A stretch of 64,000 bases of DNA from Burkholderiales bacterium (GTDB taxonomy: Bacteria; Pseudomonadota; Gammaproteobacteria; Burkholderiales; Burkholderiaceae_F), in the NCBI GenBank assembly GCA_020248865.1, contig JADCGS010000023.1:21906-85905 (forward strand), in the 5' to 3' direction. Every line of letters starts with the position of its first letter. Within the stretch, counting starts at the first letter, position 1. Shown here piece after piece: positions 27,762 through 37,369 of the stretch. Position numbers and translations under genes: made by a program. The notes under the pieces were generated by a model, which searched no databases, was not told the origin of the DNA, and saw nothing but the letters and a program-made list of their open reading frames with translations.

Positions 27762-29588
27762 CTAGATCGGCACGGTCGAGCGCTCGAGCCAGGCCAGCGC
27801 CGCGCCGGTGACCAGCGGGGCCACGCGCCGGCGCACTTCGGCGTGGTAGGCGTCGAGCCAGTCGATCTCCTCGCGCGTCATCAGGTTGCGGTCGATGCAG
27901 CGGACATCGATCGGGCACAGCGTCAGTGTCTCGAACCGGAGGAACTCGCCGAACTCGGCGCGCTCCGTACCGGTGTCGGCCGACACGTTGAGCACCAGGT
28001 TTTCGATGCGAACACCCCACTGGCCGGACCGGTAGATGCCGGGTTCGTTGCTGGTGATCATGCCCGGCTCCATCGCCGTCTGCGGCTCGGGCGGCAGGTG
28101 CGGCGTGATGCCGTGCGGGCCCTCGTGCACGTTCAGGAAGTAGCCCACGCCGTGCCCGGTTCCATGGCCGAAGTCCACGCCGGCCGACCAGATCGGCGCG
28201 CGCGCCAGCGTGTCGAGCAGCGGGCTCCTGGTGCCGCGCGGAAACACGGCGCGCGACAGGTTGATCATGCCCTTCAACACCAGCGTGTAGTCGCGCCGCT
28301 GTGCCGGCGTGGTGGCGCGCACCTGCACCACGCGGGTGATGTCGGTGGTGCCGTACTCGTACTGCCCGCCGGAGTCGATCAGGAGCAGGCCCTCGCCCTC
28401 GATCACCGCATGCGACTCCTCGGTGGCGCGATAGTGCGGCATGGCGCCATTGGCGTTGAAGCCGGCGATGGTCGCAAAGCTCGGGCTCACGAAACCCGGC
28501 CGGCGCGCCCGCGCCGCGCCGATCTGCTCGTCGATGCCCAGCTCGGTGATGCGCTCGCCGCACGCCAGCGCCGCCTCGAACCACGCGAAGAACTCGGCCA
28601 GAGCCGCGCCATCCTGCTCCATGGCGCGGCGGATGTGCTCGATCTCGTGCGCGGTCTTGCGGCACTTGGCCAGGGTGGTCGGGTTGATCGCCTCCACCAC
28701 ATTCACGGTGGCCGGCACCGCAGCGCGCAGGCCGTGGGTGACGCGCTTGGGGTCGATGAGCAGCGTGGTCGCGCCCGGCAGGGCTGCCAGCGACGCGGGC
28801 GCCCGGTCGTAGGGCAGCAGATCGATGCCTTCGTCCGCCAGCTGGTCGGCCAGGCGCGGCGGCAGCTTGCCGGCCGCGACGAACAGCGTGGCACGCTCCA
28901 GCCCGACCAGCGCGTGGCCGACGAACACCGGGTTGTAGGGCACGTCGGCACCGCGCAGGTTGAACAGCCACGCCAGGTCATCGAGCGTGGAGATGAAGTG
29001 CCACTGGGCGCCGTGCGCCCGCATGGCGTCCCGCAGCTGCGCCAGCTTGGCGCGGCGGTCGGCGGCGACGAACTGCGCCTTGTGCTCGAAGACGGCGGCC
29101 TGCGGCAGTCCCGGGCGATCGGGCCAGATGTCGTCGAGCACATCGATGTCGGTCACGAGCTCCACGCCGCGCGGCGTCAGCGCATCGCGCAGCTGCCGCT
29201 GCACCGCCAGGCCGAGCACGGCGCCGTCGACGGCGACTCGTGCACCGGGCGGCATGCGGGTCGCCAGCCAGTCGATGTGCGCGGTGCTGGCGGCCACGTT
29301 GACCTTCATCAGCTCGATGCCGGTGCCGGCCAGTTGCGCCTGCGCCTGCACCCAGTAGCGGCTGTCGACCCACAGGCCGGCGAACTCTGCCGTCACGACC
29401 AGGGTGCCCACCGAGCCGCTGAAGCCCGACAGCCACTGCCGGCCCTGCCAGCGCTCCGGCAGGTACTCCGACAGGTGCGGATCGGCCGACGGGACGATGC
29501 AGGCGGCCAGGCCGCGCGCGGCCAGAGCGCCGCGCAGGGCCGTGATGCGGGTGCGCGTCAGCGCGCGCTGGGTGTCGAGGGCGTCCAT
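27762..29588 (-). CDS. pepP: M24-family aminopeptidase P (Xaa-Pro aminopeptidase)
   Basis: A 608-residue metallo-aminopeptidase of the large three-domain aminopeptidase P type, with two N-terminal creatinase-like domains. The C-terminal pita-bread catalytic domain shows metal ligands in LIDSGGQYEYGTTDITR (two Asp), GHGTGHGVGYF (His), and TSNEPGIY plus the later Glu. A C-terminal M24_C segment ends LERSTVPI. The enzyme removes N-terminal residues before proline. The start ATG at 29588 gives MDALDTQRALTRTRI. The symbol is given by family and orthology is not proven. Confidence 0.93.
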   Translation of the reverse strand: MDALDTQRALTRTRITALRGALAARGLAACIVPSADPHLSEYLPERWQGRQWLSGFSGSVGTLVVTAEFAGLWVDSRYWVQAQAQLAGTGIELMKVNVAASTAHIDWLATRMPPGARVAVDGAVLGLAVQRQLRDALTPRGVELVTDIDVLDDIWPDRPGLPQAAVFEHKAQFVAADRRAKLAQLRDAMRAHGAQWHFISTLDDLAWLFNLRGADVPYNPVFVGHALVGLERATLFVAAGKLPPRLADQLADEGIDLLPYDRAPASLAALPGATTLLIDPKRVTHGLRAAVPATVNVVEAINPTTLAKCRKTAHEIEHIRRAMEQDGAALAEFFAWFEAALACGERITELGIDEQIGAARARRPGFVSPSFATIAGFNANGAMPHYRATEESHAVIEGEGLLLIDSGGQYEYGTTDITRVVQVRATTPAQRRDYTLVLKGMINLSRAVFPRGTRSPLLDTLARAPIWSAGVDFGHGTGHGVGYFLNVHEGPHGITPHLPPEPQTAMEPGMITSNEPGIYRSGQWGVRIENLVLNVSADTGTERAEFGEFLRFETLTLCPIDVRCIDRNLMTREEIDWLDAYHAEVRRRVAPLVTGAALAWLERSTVPI

Positions 29589-29743
29589 GCGGGGTCCAGG
29601 ATGAGTACGTCTTGGCAGTTTAGACGCCGCCAATCGCCGGAAAAGGCCTCGCCGGGGCCTGCTTTCAGCAGCGCGCCCGGACCGTCGCTTCGGTACCTTC
29701 TACGCATCCGTGCAGTGGTCCGCCGAGTGTGGAAGGCGCCCCG

Positions 29744-30526
29744 ATGAAGATGAACGACCTGCCGACTAGCGGTCCCGCTCCTGTCGACCCGTACCGCTTC
29801 ACCACGATCGCGCATCGCGCGCATCGCTTCGGCGGTCCGCTGTCCGATACCAAGGCGGCGGTCCTGGTCGAGTTGCTCGGACTGAACGCCAAGCTGCAGG
29901 TTCTCGACCTGGGCTGCGGCAAGGCCAATCTGTTGGCCATGGTCTTGCAGCGCTGGGGCTGTTCCGGCTTGGGCGTCGATGTCAACCCGCACTTTCTCGC
30001 CGAGGCTAGGCGTGCGCACTTCGCGTTGGTGGCCGGCGGGCGGCTGAAGCTCGCGGAGCAGTCGGGCGATGTGGTCATGCAGAAGGCTGGTCAGTTCGAT
30101 GCGGTGCTGTGCCTGGGCGCGGCGCATTACCTGGGCGGTATGCAGCGCCTGCTGATGGAGCTGCGGCGCTGCCTTGGTCGTGACGGGGTGGTGTTGATCG
30201 GCGAAGGCTTCTGGTCCCGGCCACCGACGCCAGCCTTCCTCGATCTCATCGGCGGGCGCCAGGCGCAGATGGGCACGCATGCCGAGAACGCGCAGCGCGC
30301 TCGCCATGCCGGCTACGACGTCCTCTACACGTCCACGGCCTCTTGCGACGAGTGGGACGAGTACGAGGGCCTGTACGCCAAGAACGTCCTCGACTTCTGC
30401 CACCAGCACCCCGACGATCCCGAGGCCGCCGCCTGGCGCGCGCGCGTGGAGCGCTGGCAGGACGGCTGGCTGCGCTGGGGGCGCGAGACGCTGGGCTTTG
30501 CCTACTACCTGGTGAGGTCGCGATGA
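29744..30526 (+). CDS. SAM-dependent class I methyltransferase
   Basis: A 260-residue protein with the SAM-binding motif LQVLDLGCGKANLLAMVLQ near residue 50, motif II GVDVNPHFLAEARR, and a motif-IV-like segment FDAVLCLGAAHYLGG. The lid region contains DEWDEYEGLYAKNV. The substrate is unknown. ATG 29744 (MKMNDLPT) after GGAAGG is preferred. A GTG five codons upstream is possible. It is convergent with the next Bug receptor gene and divergent from the aminopeptidase. Confidence 0.88.
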   Translation: MKMNDLPTSGPAPVDPYRFTTIAHRAHRFGGPLSDTKAAVLVELLGLNAKLQVLDLGCGKANLLAMVLQRWGCSGLGVDVNPHFLAEARRAHFALVAGGRLKLAEQSGDVVMQKAGQFDAVLCLGAAHYLGGMQRLLMELRRCLGRDGVVLIGEGFWSRPPTPAFLDLIGGRQAQMGTHAENAQRARHAGYDVLYTSTASCDEWDEYEGLYAKNVLDFCHQHPDDPEAAAWRARVERWQDGWLRWGRETLGFAYYLVRSR

Positions 30527-30607
30527 GGCGCGCGCGGAGGCTCGGGTTACGGTGCACGCACTGGTCGCGGCGCTCGCAGCGGCCGGACAGTTTGCGCGGC
30601 AGAGCCT

Positions 30608-31579
30608 TCAATCAGGCTTGATCCTGGCCCGCTCGATCACCGGCTTCCAGCGCCTTTGTTCGGCAGCGATGAACTCGGCGAACTCCGCCGGCTTGTCGCC
30701 CACCGGCAGCGCGGTGTCGTCGCTGAGGCGCTTGCGCATGCCTTCGGCGCGCGTGGCTTTCTGCGTCTCCTCGGCCAGACGGGCGACCACCGCCGGCGGG
30801 GTCCGCGCCGGCGCCAGCAGGCCGTACCACTGCGTCATCTCGAAACCCGGCAGGCCCTGCTCGGCCACCGTGGGCACGTCGGGCAGCTGCGGCAGCCGCT
30901 CGCGCGTGCCGGTGGCGATGGCGCGCAGCGTGCCCGCGCGCACGTGGCCGAGCACCGCCGGTGCGCCCACCGCCGCCGCGTCGAGCCGTCCGGCCAGCAG
31001 GTCGGTCAACTGTGGTCCGGTGCCGCGATAGGGCACATGCAAGATGAACAGACGGGCTGCAGCCTTCAGGTACTCCATGGCGAGGTGGCCGGCGCTGCCG
31101 TTGCCGGCGCTGCCGTAGTTCAACTTGCCCGGTTGTGCGCGCGCGTTGTCCATGAACTCGCGCAGCGTCCGGATTGGCGAGGTGGCCGGCACGAGGTACA
31201 GGCTTGGCACCTTGGCCAGCAGCGAGATCGGCGCGAAGTCGCGCATCGGCTCGTAGGGCAGCCGATCGAAGATGTAGGGGTTGACCGCCAGCGTGCCGAT
31301 GTGGCCGAGAATCAGCGTGTGTCCGTCGGGCACCGATTGCGCTACCTCCTGCATGGCGATGTTGCCGGCGGCGCCGGGCTTGTTCTCGACGAACACGGTC
31401 TGGCCGAGCGTCTTGGTCAGCTCGGCCGCCAGCGAACGCGCCACGATCTCCGAGCTGCCGCCCGGCGCAAACGGCACCACCAGGCGCACCGCCTTGGTGG
31501 GCCAGGACTGGGCCCGGGCGACGGGCAGCGCCAGCGCGCCGAGGCCGGCCGCCAGCAGGTTACGGCGTTTGCAGTGCAT
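30608..31579 (-). CDS. Bug/TctC-family periplasmic solute-binding protein
   Basis: A 323-residue orphan receptor. The N-terminus MHCKRRNLLAAGLGALALPVARA has a twin-arginine-like RR followed by a hydrophobic core and an ARA signal cleavage site. The family segments are WPTKAVRLVVPFAPGGSSEIVAR, ENKPGAAGNIAMQEVAQSVPDGHT, HVPYRGTGPQLTDLLAG and VPTVAEQGLPGFEM. It is distinct in sequence from the Bug protein at 9691-10677. No transporter membrane subunits are near. Confidence 0.92.
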   Translation of the reverse strand: MHCKRRNLLAAGLGALALPVARAQSWPTKAVRLVVPFAPGGSSEIVARSLAAELTKTLGQTVFVENKPGAAGNIAMQEVAQSVPDGHTLILGHIGTLAVNPYIFDRLPYEPMRDFAPISLLAKVPSLYLVPATSPIRTLREFMDNARAQPGKLNYGSAGNGSAGHLAMEYLKAAARLFILHVPYRGTGPQLTDLLAGRLDAAAVGAPAVLGHVRAGTLRAIATGTRERLPQLPDVPTVAEQGLPGFEMTQWYGLLAPARTPPAVVARLAEETQKATRAEGMRKRLSDDTALPVGDKPAEFAEFIAAEQRRWKPVIERARIKPD

Positions 31580-31730
31580 CGATCCCCCCCGTATCTCGTC
31601 GGTATGGTCGGTCGCGCTTCCGCATGCATGGCGAACGCCCATTGATTAGACGGGCAAGTGCGCGCCAATGCAATCGGCTGGCGGCCGCGCGGGCGAGTAC
31701 GCTCGCGGCCTCGACCCGAGGAGCGACGCC

Positions 31731-32081
31731 ATGCACACCACAGCCAGCGGCCTGCAGTACGAGGACCAAACCACCGGCCAGGGCGACATTGCCAACAGCG
31801 GCGACGAGGTCACGGTCCACTACACCGGCTGGCTGCTCGAAGGCGGGCAGCTCGGCCGCAAGTTCGACTCCAGCGTCGACCGCGGCGAGCCGTTCCGTTT
31901 CTCGCTCGGCCGCGGCCAGGTGATCGGCGGCTGGGACGAAGGGGTGCAGCAGATGCGGGTGGGTGGCAAGCGCCGCCTGGTGATCCCGCCGGCGCTGGGC
32001 TACGGCCCGTGGGGCGCGGGCGACGTGATACCGCCCAATGCCACCCTCGTGTTCGATGTGGAGCTGCTCGCGGTCGACTGA
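31731..32081 (+). CDS. FKBP-type peptidyl-prolyl isomerase
   Basis: A 116-residue single-domain FKBP starting MHTTASGLQYED after GAGGAG. The family core VTVHYTGWLLEGGQLGRKFDSSVDRGEPFRFSLGRGQVIGGWDEG and the closing GYGPWGAGDVIPPNATLVFDVELL are present. Active-site Tyr, Phe, Asp and Trp positions are conserved. It has no signal peptide, so it is cytoplasmic. An exported hypothetical gene follows 33 bases later. Confidence 0.95.
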   Translation: MHTTASGLQYEDQTTGQGDIANSGDEVTVHYTGWLLEGGQLGRKFDSSVDRGEPFRFSLGRGQVIGGWDEGVQQMRVGGKRRLVIPPALGYGPWGAGDVIPPNATLVFDVELLAVD

Positions 32082-32113
32082 CCGGGCGGATCCTCGCCGC
32101 TGCGCGCCCGCCG

Positions 32114-32785
32114 ATGCCGTCGCGTCACCATCTTATCCTCGGCGCGAGCCTCGTCGGCGCGGCCCTGCTGGCCGGAGTCGCCGTGCGCAGCGTCATGCTC
32201 AGGCTCGATGCGCCGGCCGAAAGCCGGCTCGACCAGGGATGGATCAAGGTCGACGCCGGATTGACCCTGCCGCCGGCGCCGGACCCGGCGCGCAATGCTG
32301 CCACCCTGGCCGGCGTCGACGCCAACACCAACGGCGTGCGTGACGATGTCGAGCACGCCATCGCGGCGGCGCACGGCCTGCACAGCGAGCGCGCCGAGGC
32401 GCTGCGCCAGGCCGCCGTCACGGTGCAGATGGCGATTGCCAATGGCGGCCAGGTCTGGCTGGCCCGCGAGCAGGGCCGCGTGCCGGTGGTCAACGCCGAC
32501 GACCTCAAGCGCATGCTGGAGCAGTCCACGCTGGCCGGCGCCTGCGTGCTCAAGACCTTCGGCGCCGACTACGGCGACGAGGGCCGGCGCGCCGGCGAGG
32601 CGGCCCTGCGCCAAGTGGTCGAGATGCTGCTCGACACGCCGGAGCGGCAGTACGCCTACGCGCAGGTCATGCCGCTGACGCCGGACGAGGGCAGCCTGCA
32701 GCAGCAGCCGCTGCTGTTCCTCAACCCCTGCGACGGACTGCTCAGGAGCCTGCGCGAGTCGGCGCAAAGCGCCGCTGCGCGCTGA
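32114..32785 (+). CDS. Exported hypothetical protein with calcium-binding-like loop
   Basis: This 223-residue protein has an N-terminal membrane segment (about residues 6-25). Near residue 70 it carries the pattern DANTNGVRDDVE, an EF-hand or thrombospondin-3 type calcium loop. The rest is helical, with LYSER-like segments and two cysteines (GACVLKTF and NPCDGLL). I recognise no known family. Its last 44 bases overlap the 3' end of the convergent Hsp70 gene. Confidence 0.7.
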   Translation: MPSRHHLILGASLVGAALLAGVAVRSVMLRLDAPAESRLDQGWIKVDAGLTLPPAPDPARNAATLAGVDANTNGVRDDVEHAIAAAHGLHSERAEALRQAAVTVQMAIANGGQVWLAREQGRVPVVNADDLKRMLEQSTLAGACVLKTFGADYGDEGRRAGEAALRQVVEMLLDTPERQYAYAQVMPLTPDEGSLQQQPLLFLNPCDGLLRSLRESAQSAAAR

Positions 32786-34046
32786 TCGCCAGCCCCTGGA
32801 CCACGCTGGAGAAGCGCTCGCCGCTGGCGCGGCGCGCCCGCGCAAAGCGCGCGGCCAGCGCGTCGGTGAGCGCGGTCAGCCCGGTCGAGCCGCCCGTGAA
32901 GTACAGCGCCTCGATGGCCTGCGCCGGCACCCCGGCCTGTGCGCAGGTCTCGCCGGCGGCGGCAACGATGCGCTCGATCCAGGGGGCGAGCGCGCGAGCC
33001 TGCGCCGGTGCGTCGAGGTCCACGTGCAGGCCCCGCTCCACCGCCTCGAGCCCGATGCGGCTGGCGCCGCGCTGCGCCGCCTCGATCTTGGCGGCCTCGG
33101 CGCGCCCGGCCAGCAGATGGCCGAGGCGCTGGCGCAGCACCCGTGCCAGCCGCTCGAAAGCCTGCGGGTCCGCGTACATTGGCCGCAGCTGCCGCAGCTG
33201 CGCCAGGCGCAGCGGCGTGTAGGTGGTGTTGATGAGGTGCCAGGTGGCGAGGTTGAAGTAGATCGAGCTGGGCACCTCGTGGCCGCGGGTGCTGCGCGAG
33301 CCCAAGCCCAGCAGCGGCATGATCGCCGCCAGGTTCACGGCGCGATCGAAGTCGGTGCCGGCCACATGCACCCCGTGGTTGGCGAGCACGTCGGCGCGGC
33401 GGTCGAGCATGCCGTGCCGCGCCGGGCTGGCGCGCACGACCGAAAAGTCGGAGGTGCCGCCGCCGATGTCGGCCACCAGCACCAGCGTCTCGTGCTGCAG
33501 CGTCGACTCGAAGTCGAGCGCGGCGGCGATCGGCTCGTACTGGAACGCCACTTCCGTGAACCCGGCGGCTTGGGCGGCGGCGGCGAGCGTGTCCTGGGCC
33601 TTGCGGTCGCGCACCGGATCGTCGTCGACGAAGAACACCGGCCGCCCCAGCACCACGCGCACCAGCGGCCGCCCCGCCTGCGCCTCGGCGGTCAGGCGCA
33701 ACTGGCGCAGGTAGGCCACCACCACATCGATGTAGTGCACCGCGCGACCGGCCGCGTACTCGGTCGTCTCGTCCATCAGGTCCGAGCCGAGGATGCTCTT
33801 GATCGAGCGCATCAGGCGGCCGTCGACGCCATCGACGTAGGCTGCGATCGCGGCGCGGCCGTACAGGCGCGCGCCGTCTTCGGCGTCGTAGAACACCGCG
33901 GTCGGCATGGTCGTCAGGCCGTCCTCCAGCACGGCCAGTCGCATGCCGGCGCCGGCTGTGCCGACGGCGAAGCCCAGGGCCGAGTTGGAGGTGCCGAAGT
34001 CGATCGCGCAGTAGTCGGGGCGGTGCGGGCCGCAGGCGCGGTCCAT
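32742..34046 (-). CDS. yegD: Hsp70-family protein (YegD type)
   Basis: A 434-residue actin/Hsp70-fold ATPase domain without the substrate-binding half, like E. coli YegD. Landmarks are YCAIDFGTSNSALGFAV (phosphate 1), ADIGGGTSDFSVVRA (phosphate 2), AFQYEPIAAALDFE (connect) and LYFTGGSTGLTAL (adenosine). ATG at 34046 is chosen. GTG 34085 would add 13 residues. YegD proteins are chaperone homologues of unclear role. It is convergent with, and overlaps, the exported protein gene. Confidence 0.88.
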   Translation of the reverse strand: MDRACGPHRPDYCAIDFGTSNSALGFAVGTAGAGMRLAVLEDGLTTMPTAVFYDAEDGARLYGRAAIAAYVDGVDGRLMRSIKSILGSDLMDETTEYAAGRAVHYIDVVVAYLRQLRLTAEAQAGRPLVRVVLGRPVFFVDDDPVRDRKAQDTLAAAAQAAGFTEVAFQYEPIAAALDFESTLQHETLVLVADIGGGTSDFSVVRASPARHGMLDRRADVLANHGVHVAGTDFDRAVNLAAIMPLLGLGSRSTRGHEVPSSIYFNLATWHLINTTYTPLRLAQLRQLRPMYADPQAFERLARVLRQRLGHLLAGRAEAAKIEAAQRGASRIGLEAVERGLHVDLDAPAQARALAPWIERIVAAAGETCAQAGVPAQAIEALYFTGGSTGLTALTDALAARFARARRASGERFSSVVQGLAISAQRRFAPTRAGS

Positions 34047-34310
34047 CGGTGTGTGCGCGGGCGTGGGCGCGGCGTGCTGCGGCACGGCGCCCGGCGGCCC
34101 GCCAGCGGAAGCGGGGCGCGAAGTCTACGCAGATCGGGGCGTGGTCCGCGCCCGCGGCAGCCGCTCCCGGGGGCGGCCCGGCCGGGTCGATCGTGCGCAG
34201 CCGGCCTGCCGCGGCGCTGTGCGTTGCACGGGAGTGTTTCTCAAGAAAACGTTCTGTAAGTCATTGTCTTCTTTTCGAGCGCCTGCCGCCGCGGGCGGCG
34301 GCTGGGATGC

Positions 34311-34838
34311 TCAAAGCCAGCCGAGCGCGCCGATCACACCGCCGGCGCCCACCAGCCACAGCAGGTGCAGCCGCGTGCGCCACACCAGCACGGCAGCCAG
34401 CGCGGTGACGATCAGGTGCGCGCGACCCGGCGTCTCGGCGGCGAGGATCCAACCGGCTGCCACCATCAGGCCGATCACGATCGGCGCCATGCCGATGCGA
34501 AAGGCCTGCACGGGTCGCCAGGTTCGCCGGGCCTCGCCCCAGCGGTGCGCGGCCAGCGCCAGCGTGGTCGACGGCAGCAGGATGCCCAGCAAGGTCGCCG
34601 CCAGCCCGCCGGCGCCGGCGGCCTGCCAGCCCATGACGGCGACAAACAGCACGTTGGGGCCGGGCGCGGCCTGCGCGATGGCAATCGAGGCGGCGAATTG
34701 CGCATCGGTCAGCAGCCCGAGCTGGCTCACCAGCAGCCGGTGCATGTCGGGCAGCACCGTGATTGCGCCGCCCACCGCCAGCAGCGACAGCAGCAGAAAG
34801 TGCAGGAACAGCGTGAGCAGCAGCGCGGCCGTGATCAT
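34311..34838 (-). CDS. chrA: Chromate transporter, half-size subunit (ChrA family) B
   Basis: A 175-residue membrane protein of the short-chain CHR family. The motif FLHFLLLSLLAVGGAITVLPDMHR and QAAPGPNVLF are the family's conserved segments. The second subunit precedes it and the stop-start junction overlaps by four bases (ATGA). Two half-size CHR proteins act together, and chromate or sulfate-like oxyanions are the known substrates of the superfamily. Actual chromate export is not shown by sequence. Confidence 0.88.
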   Translation of the reverse strand: MITAALLLTLFLHFLLLSLLAVGGAITVLPDMHRLLVSQLGLLTDAQFAASIAIAQAAPGPNVLFVAVMGWQAAGAGGLAATLLGILLPSTTLALAAHRWGEARRTWRPVQAFRIGMAPIVIGLMVAAGWILAAETPGRAHLIVTALAAVLVWRTRLHLLWLVGAGGVIGALGWL

Positions 34839-35437
34839 GTGCGGCTGCCGCCGAGGCGGTGCCAGGCCACGCCGCAGGCCAGCAGCCCGCAGCCCAGCAG
34901 CACGTAGAGCAGCGGCCAGCGCAGCAGCGCCACGCCGATGCAGGCCGCCGTGCCCAGGGCCGTGGCCAGTGGCAGGCCCAGCGGCGTGTCGCGCAGGCTG
35001 GCCGCCAGCTTGATGGCGGTGCCGATGATCATGCCGGCGGCCACGGCGCCCATGCCCTTCAGCGCCCCGGCCACCTGCGGCACGGCGGAAAAGTGCATGT
35101 AGGCCGTGGTCAGGCCGATTACCAGCAGCAGCGGAAAGGTCAGGATGCCCGCCAGTGCCGCCAGCGCGCCGCGCAGCCCGAAGTAGCGGTCGCCCACCAT
35201 CAGCGTCAGGTTCACCACGTTCGGTCCCGGCAGCACCTGCGCCAGGGCCAGCAACTGCAGGAACTCCTCGGCCGACAGCCAGCGCCGCTGTTCCACCAGT
35301 ACCCGCTGCGCCACTGCCAGCACGCCGCCGAAGCCCTGCAGCGCAAGGGCGTTGAAGGCCAGGAACAGTGCCGTCGGCGAGGCCGGACGCGCCAGGGGTG
35401 CGACGGTGCGGTCGGAGGTGGGTGTGGCGGGGCTCAC
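34835..35437 (-). CDS. chrA: Chromate transporter, half-size subunit (ChrA family) A
   Basis: A 200-residue membrane protein. The GTG start at 35437 has AGGAG five bases upstream, so it is preferred over longer frames. The CHR motif FNALALQGFGGVLAVAQRVLVEQRRWLSAEEFL and LAQVLPGPNVVNLTLMVG are intact. It is the upstream partner of the second half-size CHR gene, and the two genes overlap by four bases. Confidence 0.88.
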   Translation of the reverse strand: MSPATPTSDRTVAPLARPASPTALFLAFNALALQGFGGVLAVAQRVLVEQRRWLSAEEFLQLLALAQVLPGPNVVNLTLMVGDRYFGLRGALAALAGILTFPLLLVIGLTTAYMHFSAVPQVAGALKGMGAVAAGMIIGTAIKLAASLRDTPLGLPLATALGTAACIGVALLRWPLLYVLLGCGLLACGVAWHRLGGSRT

Positions 35438-35680
35438 GGAGCTCCTGTGGCGCTCGGGGCTTCGCCGGCGGGACGGCGCGGCGGGCTCGGTGGGCCGCCG
35501 ATGCGCTGCGCGCGGGCGCCGACTCCCGCGCCAGCCGGGCCGATGCACCGGCGCACCGCCCGTTGCCGCGCTCCTGCCCGTCCCGGGTCGCCGGAATCGT
35601 AAACCGCGGCGATCAGGTCGGTCGCGCGCCGGCGGCTGCTGCAGCGCGATCCGCGCGGCCAGGCCGGCGCCGGGTCCGGG

Positions 35681-36574
35681 TCAGCCGGCGTGCGGTTCGC
35701 CCACAGCACCGACCTCGCGCGCCGCCGTCGCGGTCACGCGGGTCACGTGCAGCAGATGGATCTGGCGCGCGTCGGCGCGCAGCACCTCGAAGCGCAGATC
35801 GTCGAGCGGGATCACGTCGCCCCGGTGTGGAACGCGGCCGGCCGCATCGGTCACCAGGCCGCCGACGGTATCGACCGTATCGCTGGCGAAATGCGTGCCG
35901 AGCGCGGCGTTGAGCGCGTCGATCTCGGTCAGGGCCTTGACCCGCCAGCCGCCGTCCTGGTCGGGCACGATGCCGTCGGCCGGCTCGATGCGGTCGTATT
36001 CATCGTCGATGTCGCCGACGATCTGCTCCAGCACGTCCTCGATGGTGATCAGCCCGCTGATGCCGCCGTACTCGTCGACCACCAGCGCCATGTGGTTGCG
36101 GTTGGCGCGAAAGTCGCGCAGCAGCAGGTTCAGCGGCTTGCTCTCGGGGATGAACACGGCCGGACGCAGCTTGGCGCGCACGTCGAAGCCGTGCGCGGCA
36201 TAGTGGCGCAGCAGATCCTTGGCCAGCAGGATGCCGATCACCTGGTCGCGGTCGCCCTCGATGACCGGAAAGCGCGAATGGCCGCTTGCCACCACGCGCC
36301 CGATCCAGGACTCGATCGGCTCGCCGAGGTCGATCACGTCCATCTGCGTGCTCGGCACCATGAGGTCGCGCGCACGCAGCTCGGAGACCTGCAGCACGCC
36401 CTCGATCATCGACAGCGCGTCGGCGTCCAGCAACTGGCGCTCGTGCGCGTCGGCCAGGACGGTCAGCAGCTCCTGGCGGTTTTCGGGCTCGCGGAAAATG
36501 AACGCCGTCAGGCGTTCGATGAGGGACTTCGGATGCTTGGCGGACGCAGCGCGTCCGGTGGAAGGTTCTGGCAT
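35681..36574 (-). CDS. corC: CBS-domain protein CorC/YbeX
   Basis: A 297-residue cytoplasmic protein of the CorC type. Two CBS domains (about 65-185; RDLMVPSTQMDVID and MALVVDEYGGISGLITIEDVLEQIVGDIDDE) and a CorC_HlyC C-terminal domain are visible. It has no membrane (CNNM) domain, as in YbeX. The family is tied to magnesium and cobalt handling and to ribosome maturation. It lies downstream of miaB-phoH-ybeY but is separated from ybeY by 288 bp. Confidence 0.93.
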   Translation of the reverse strand: MPEPSTGRAASAKHPKSLIERLTAFIFREPENRQELLTVLADAHERQLLDADALSMIEGVLQVSELRARDLMVPSTQMDVIDLGEPIESWIGRVVASGHSRFPVIEGDRDQVIGILLAKDLLRHYAAHGFDVRAKLRPAVFIPESKPLNLLLRDFRANRNHMALVVDEYGGISGLITIEDVLEQIVGDIDDEYDRIEPADGIVPDQDGGWRVKALTEIDALNAALGTHFASDTVDTVGGLVTDAAGRVPHRGDVIPLDDLRFEVLRADARQIHLLHVTRVTATAAREVGAVGEPHAG

Positions 36575-36862
36575 GTTGGTGGGCGACCCGCGCGGCTCGA
36601 TCTATGCGGCCGGCGCCGACGCCCGGGCATTGCGACGGGTCGAGGATACCCGAGCGGTTCGGCAGCGGTGGTGCGGATTGAGGGACGACGCCCGCCCCTG
36701 CCGGAGCGCACGGCCAAAGCCCGCCCGCTGGCGAGCACTGGCTTACTTGACCGTGCGCCGGCGCGGCGCATCACGGGCCGGTGGGTGCCGCGCCGCGCCA
36801 ACCCGCGTCGCCGCGACGGGGCCGGCGGGGCTTCGGCCAGCGGCGCACTCCTGCATCGACGG

Positions 36863-37369
36863 TCAGCGCGTGAATGGTGCGGCACCCGGGGGCAACCGGG
36901 CGCAACGTCCGGGCTGGTACGGATCGGCGATGCGCAGGGCGGCCAGCAGGCGGCGCTCGCGCGCCTCCATTTGCCGGGCTGCCCGGGGCCGCTCGTGGTC
37001 GAAGCCGCGCGCGTGCAGCACGCCGTGGATGACCAGGTGCGCCAGATGGGCCCGCAGCGTCTTGGCCTGCTCGCGGGCCTCGCGGCGGATCACCGGCAGG
37101 CACAGCACGATGTCGGCGGCCAGCGGCGCGCGCGCGTAGTCGAAGGTCAGCACGTTGGTGGCGTAGTCGCGGCCGCGGAAGTCGCGGTTCAGCGTGCGCG
37201 CCTCGGCGCGACCGATGAAACGCACCGTGAGCTGCGCCGGCGTGGTGGACTCCAGGGCCAGCAGCACCCAGCGCCGCAGCGTGCTGCGCGCCGGCAGGCC
37301 GCGCTGCGCCCGCAGGCCCTGGATCGCCAGTTCGACCACCTCAGGGCGCAGCGCCGTGCGCCCGCCCAC
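36863..37369 (-). CDS. ybeY: Endoribonuclease YbeY (rRNA maturation)
   Basis: A 168-residue enzyme in 16S rRNA 3'-end maturation. The zinc motif HLVIHGVLHARGFDHE and the upstream DYATNVLTFDYA are diagnostic. The start is uncertain: GTG at 37369 overlaps the phoH end by 29 bases, while GTG at 37339, two bases after the phoH stop, gives MVELAIQGL. A short Arg/Pro-rich tail ends APFTR. It belongs to the miaB-phoH-ybeY operon. Confidence 0.92.
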   Translation of the reverse strand: MGGRTALRPEVVELAIQGLRAQRGLPARSTLRRWVLLALESTTPAQLTVRFIGRAEARTLNRDFRGRDYATNVLTFDYARAPLAADIVLCLPVIRREAREQAKTLRAHLAHLVIHGVLHARGFDHERPRAARQMEARERRLLAALRIADPYQPGRCARLPPGAAPFTR

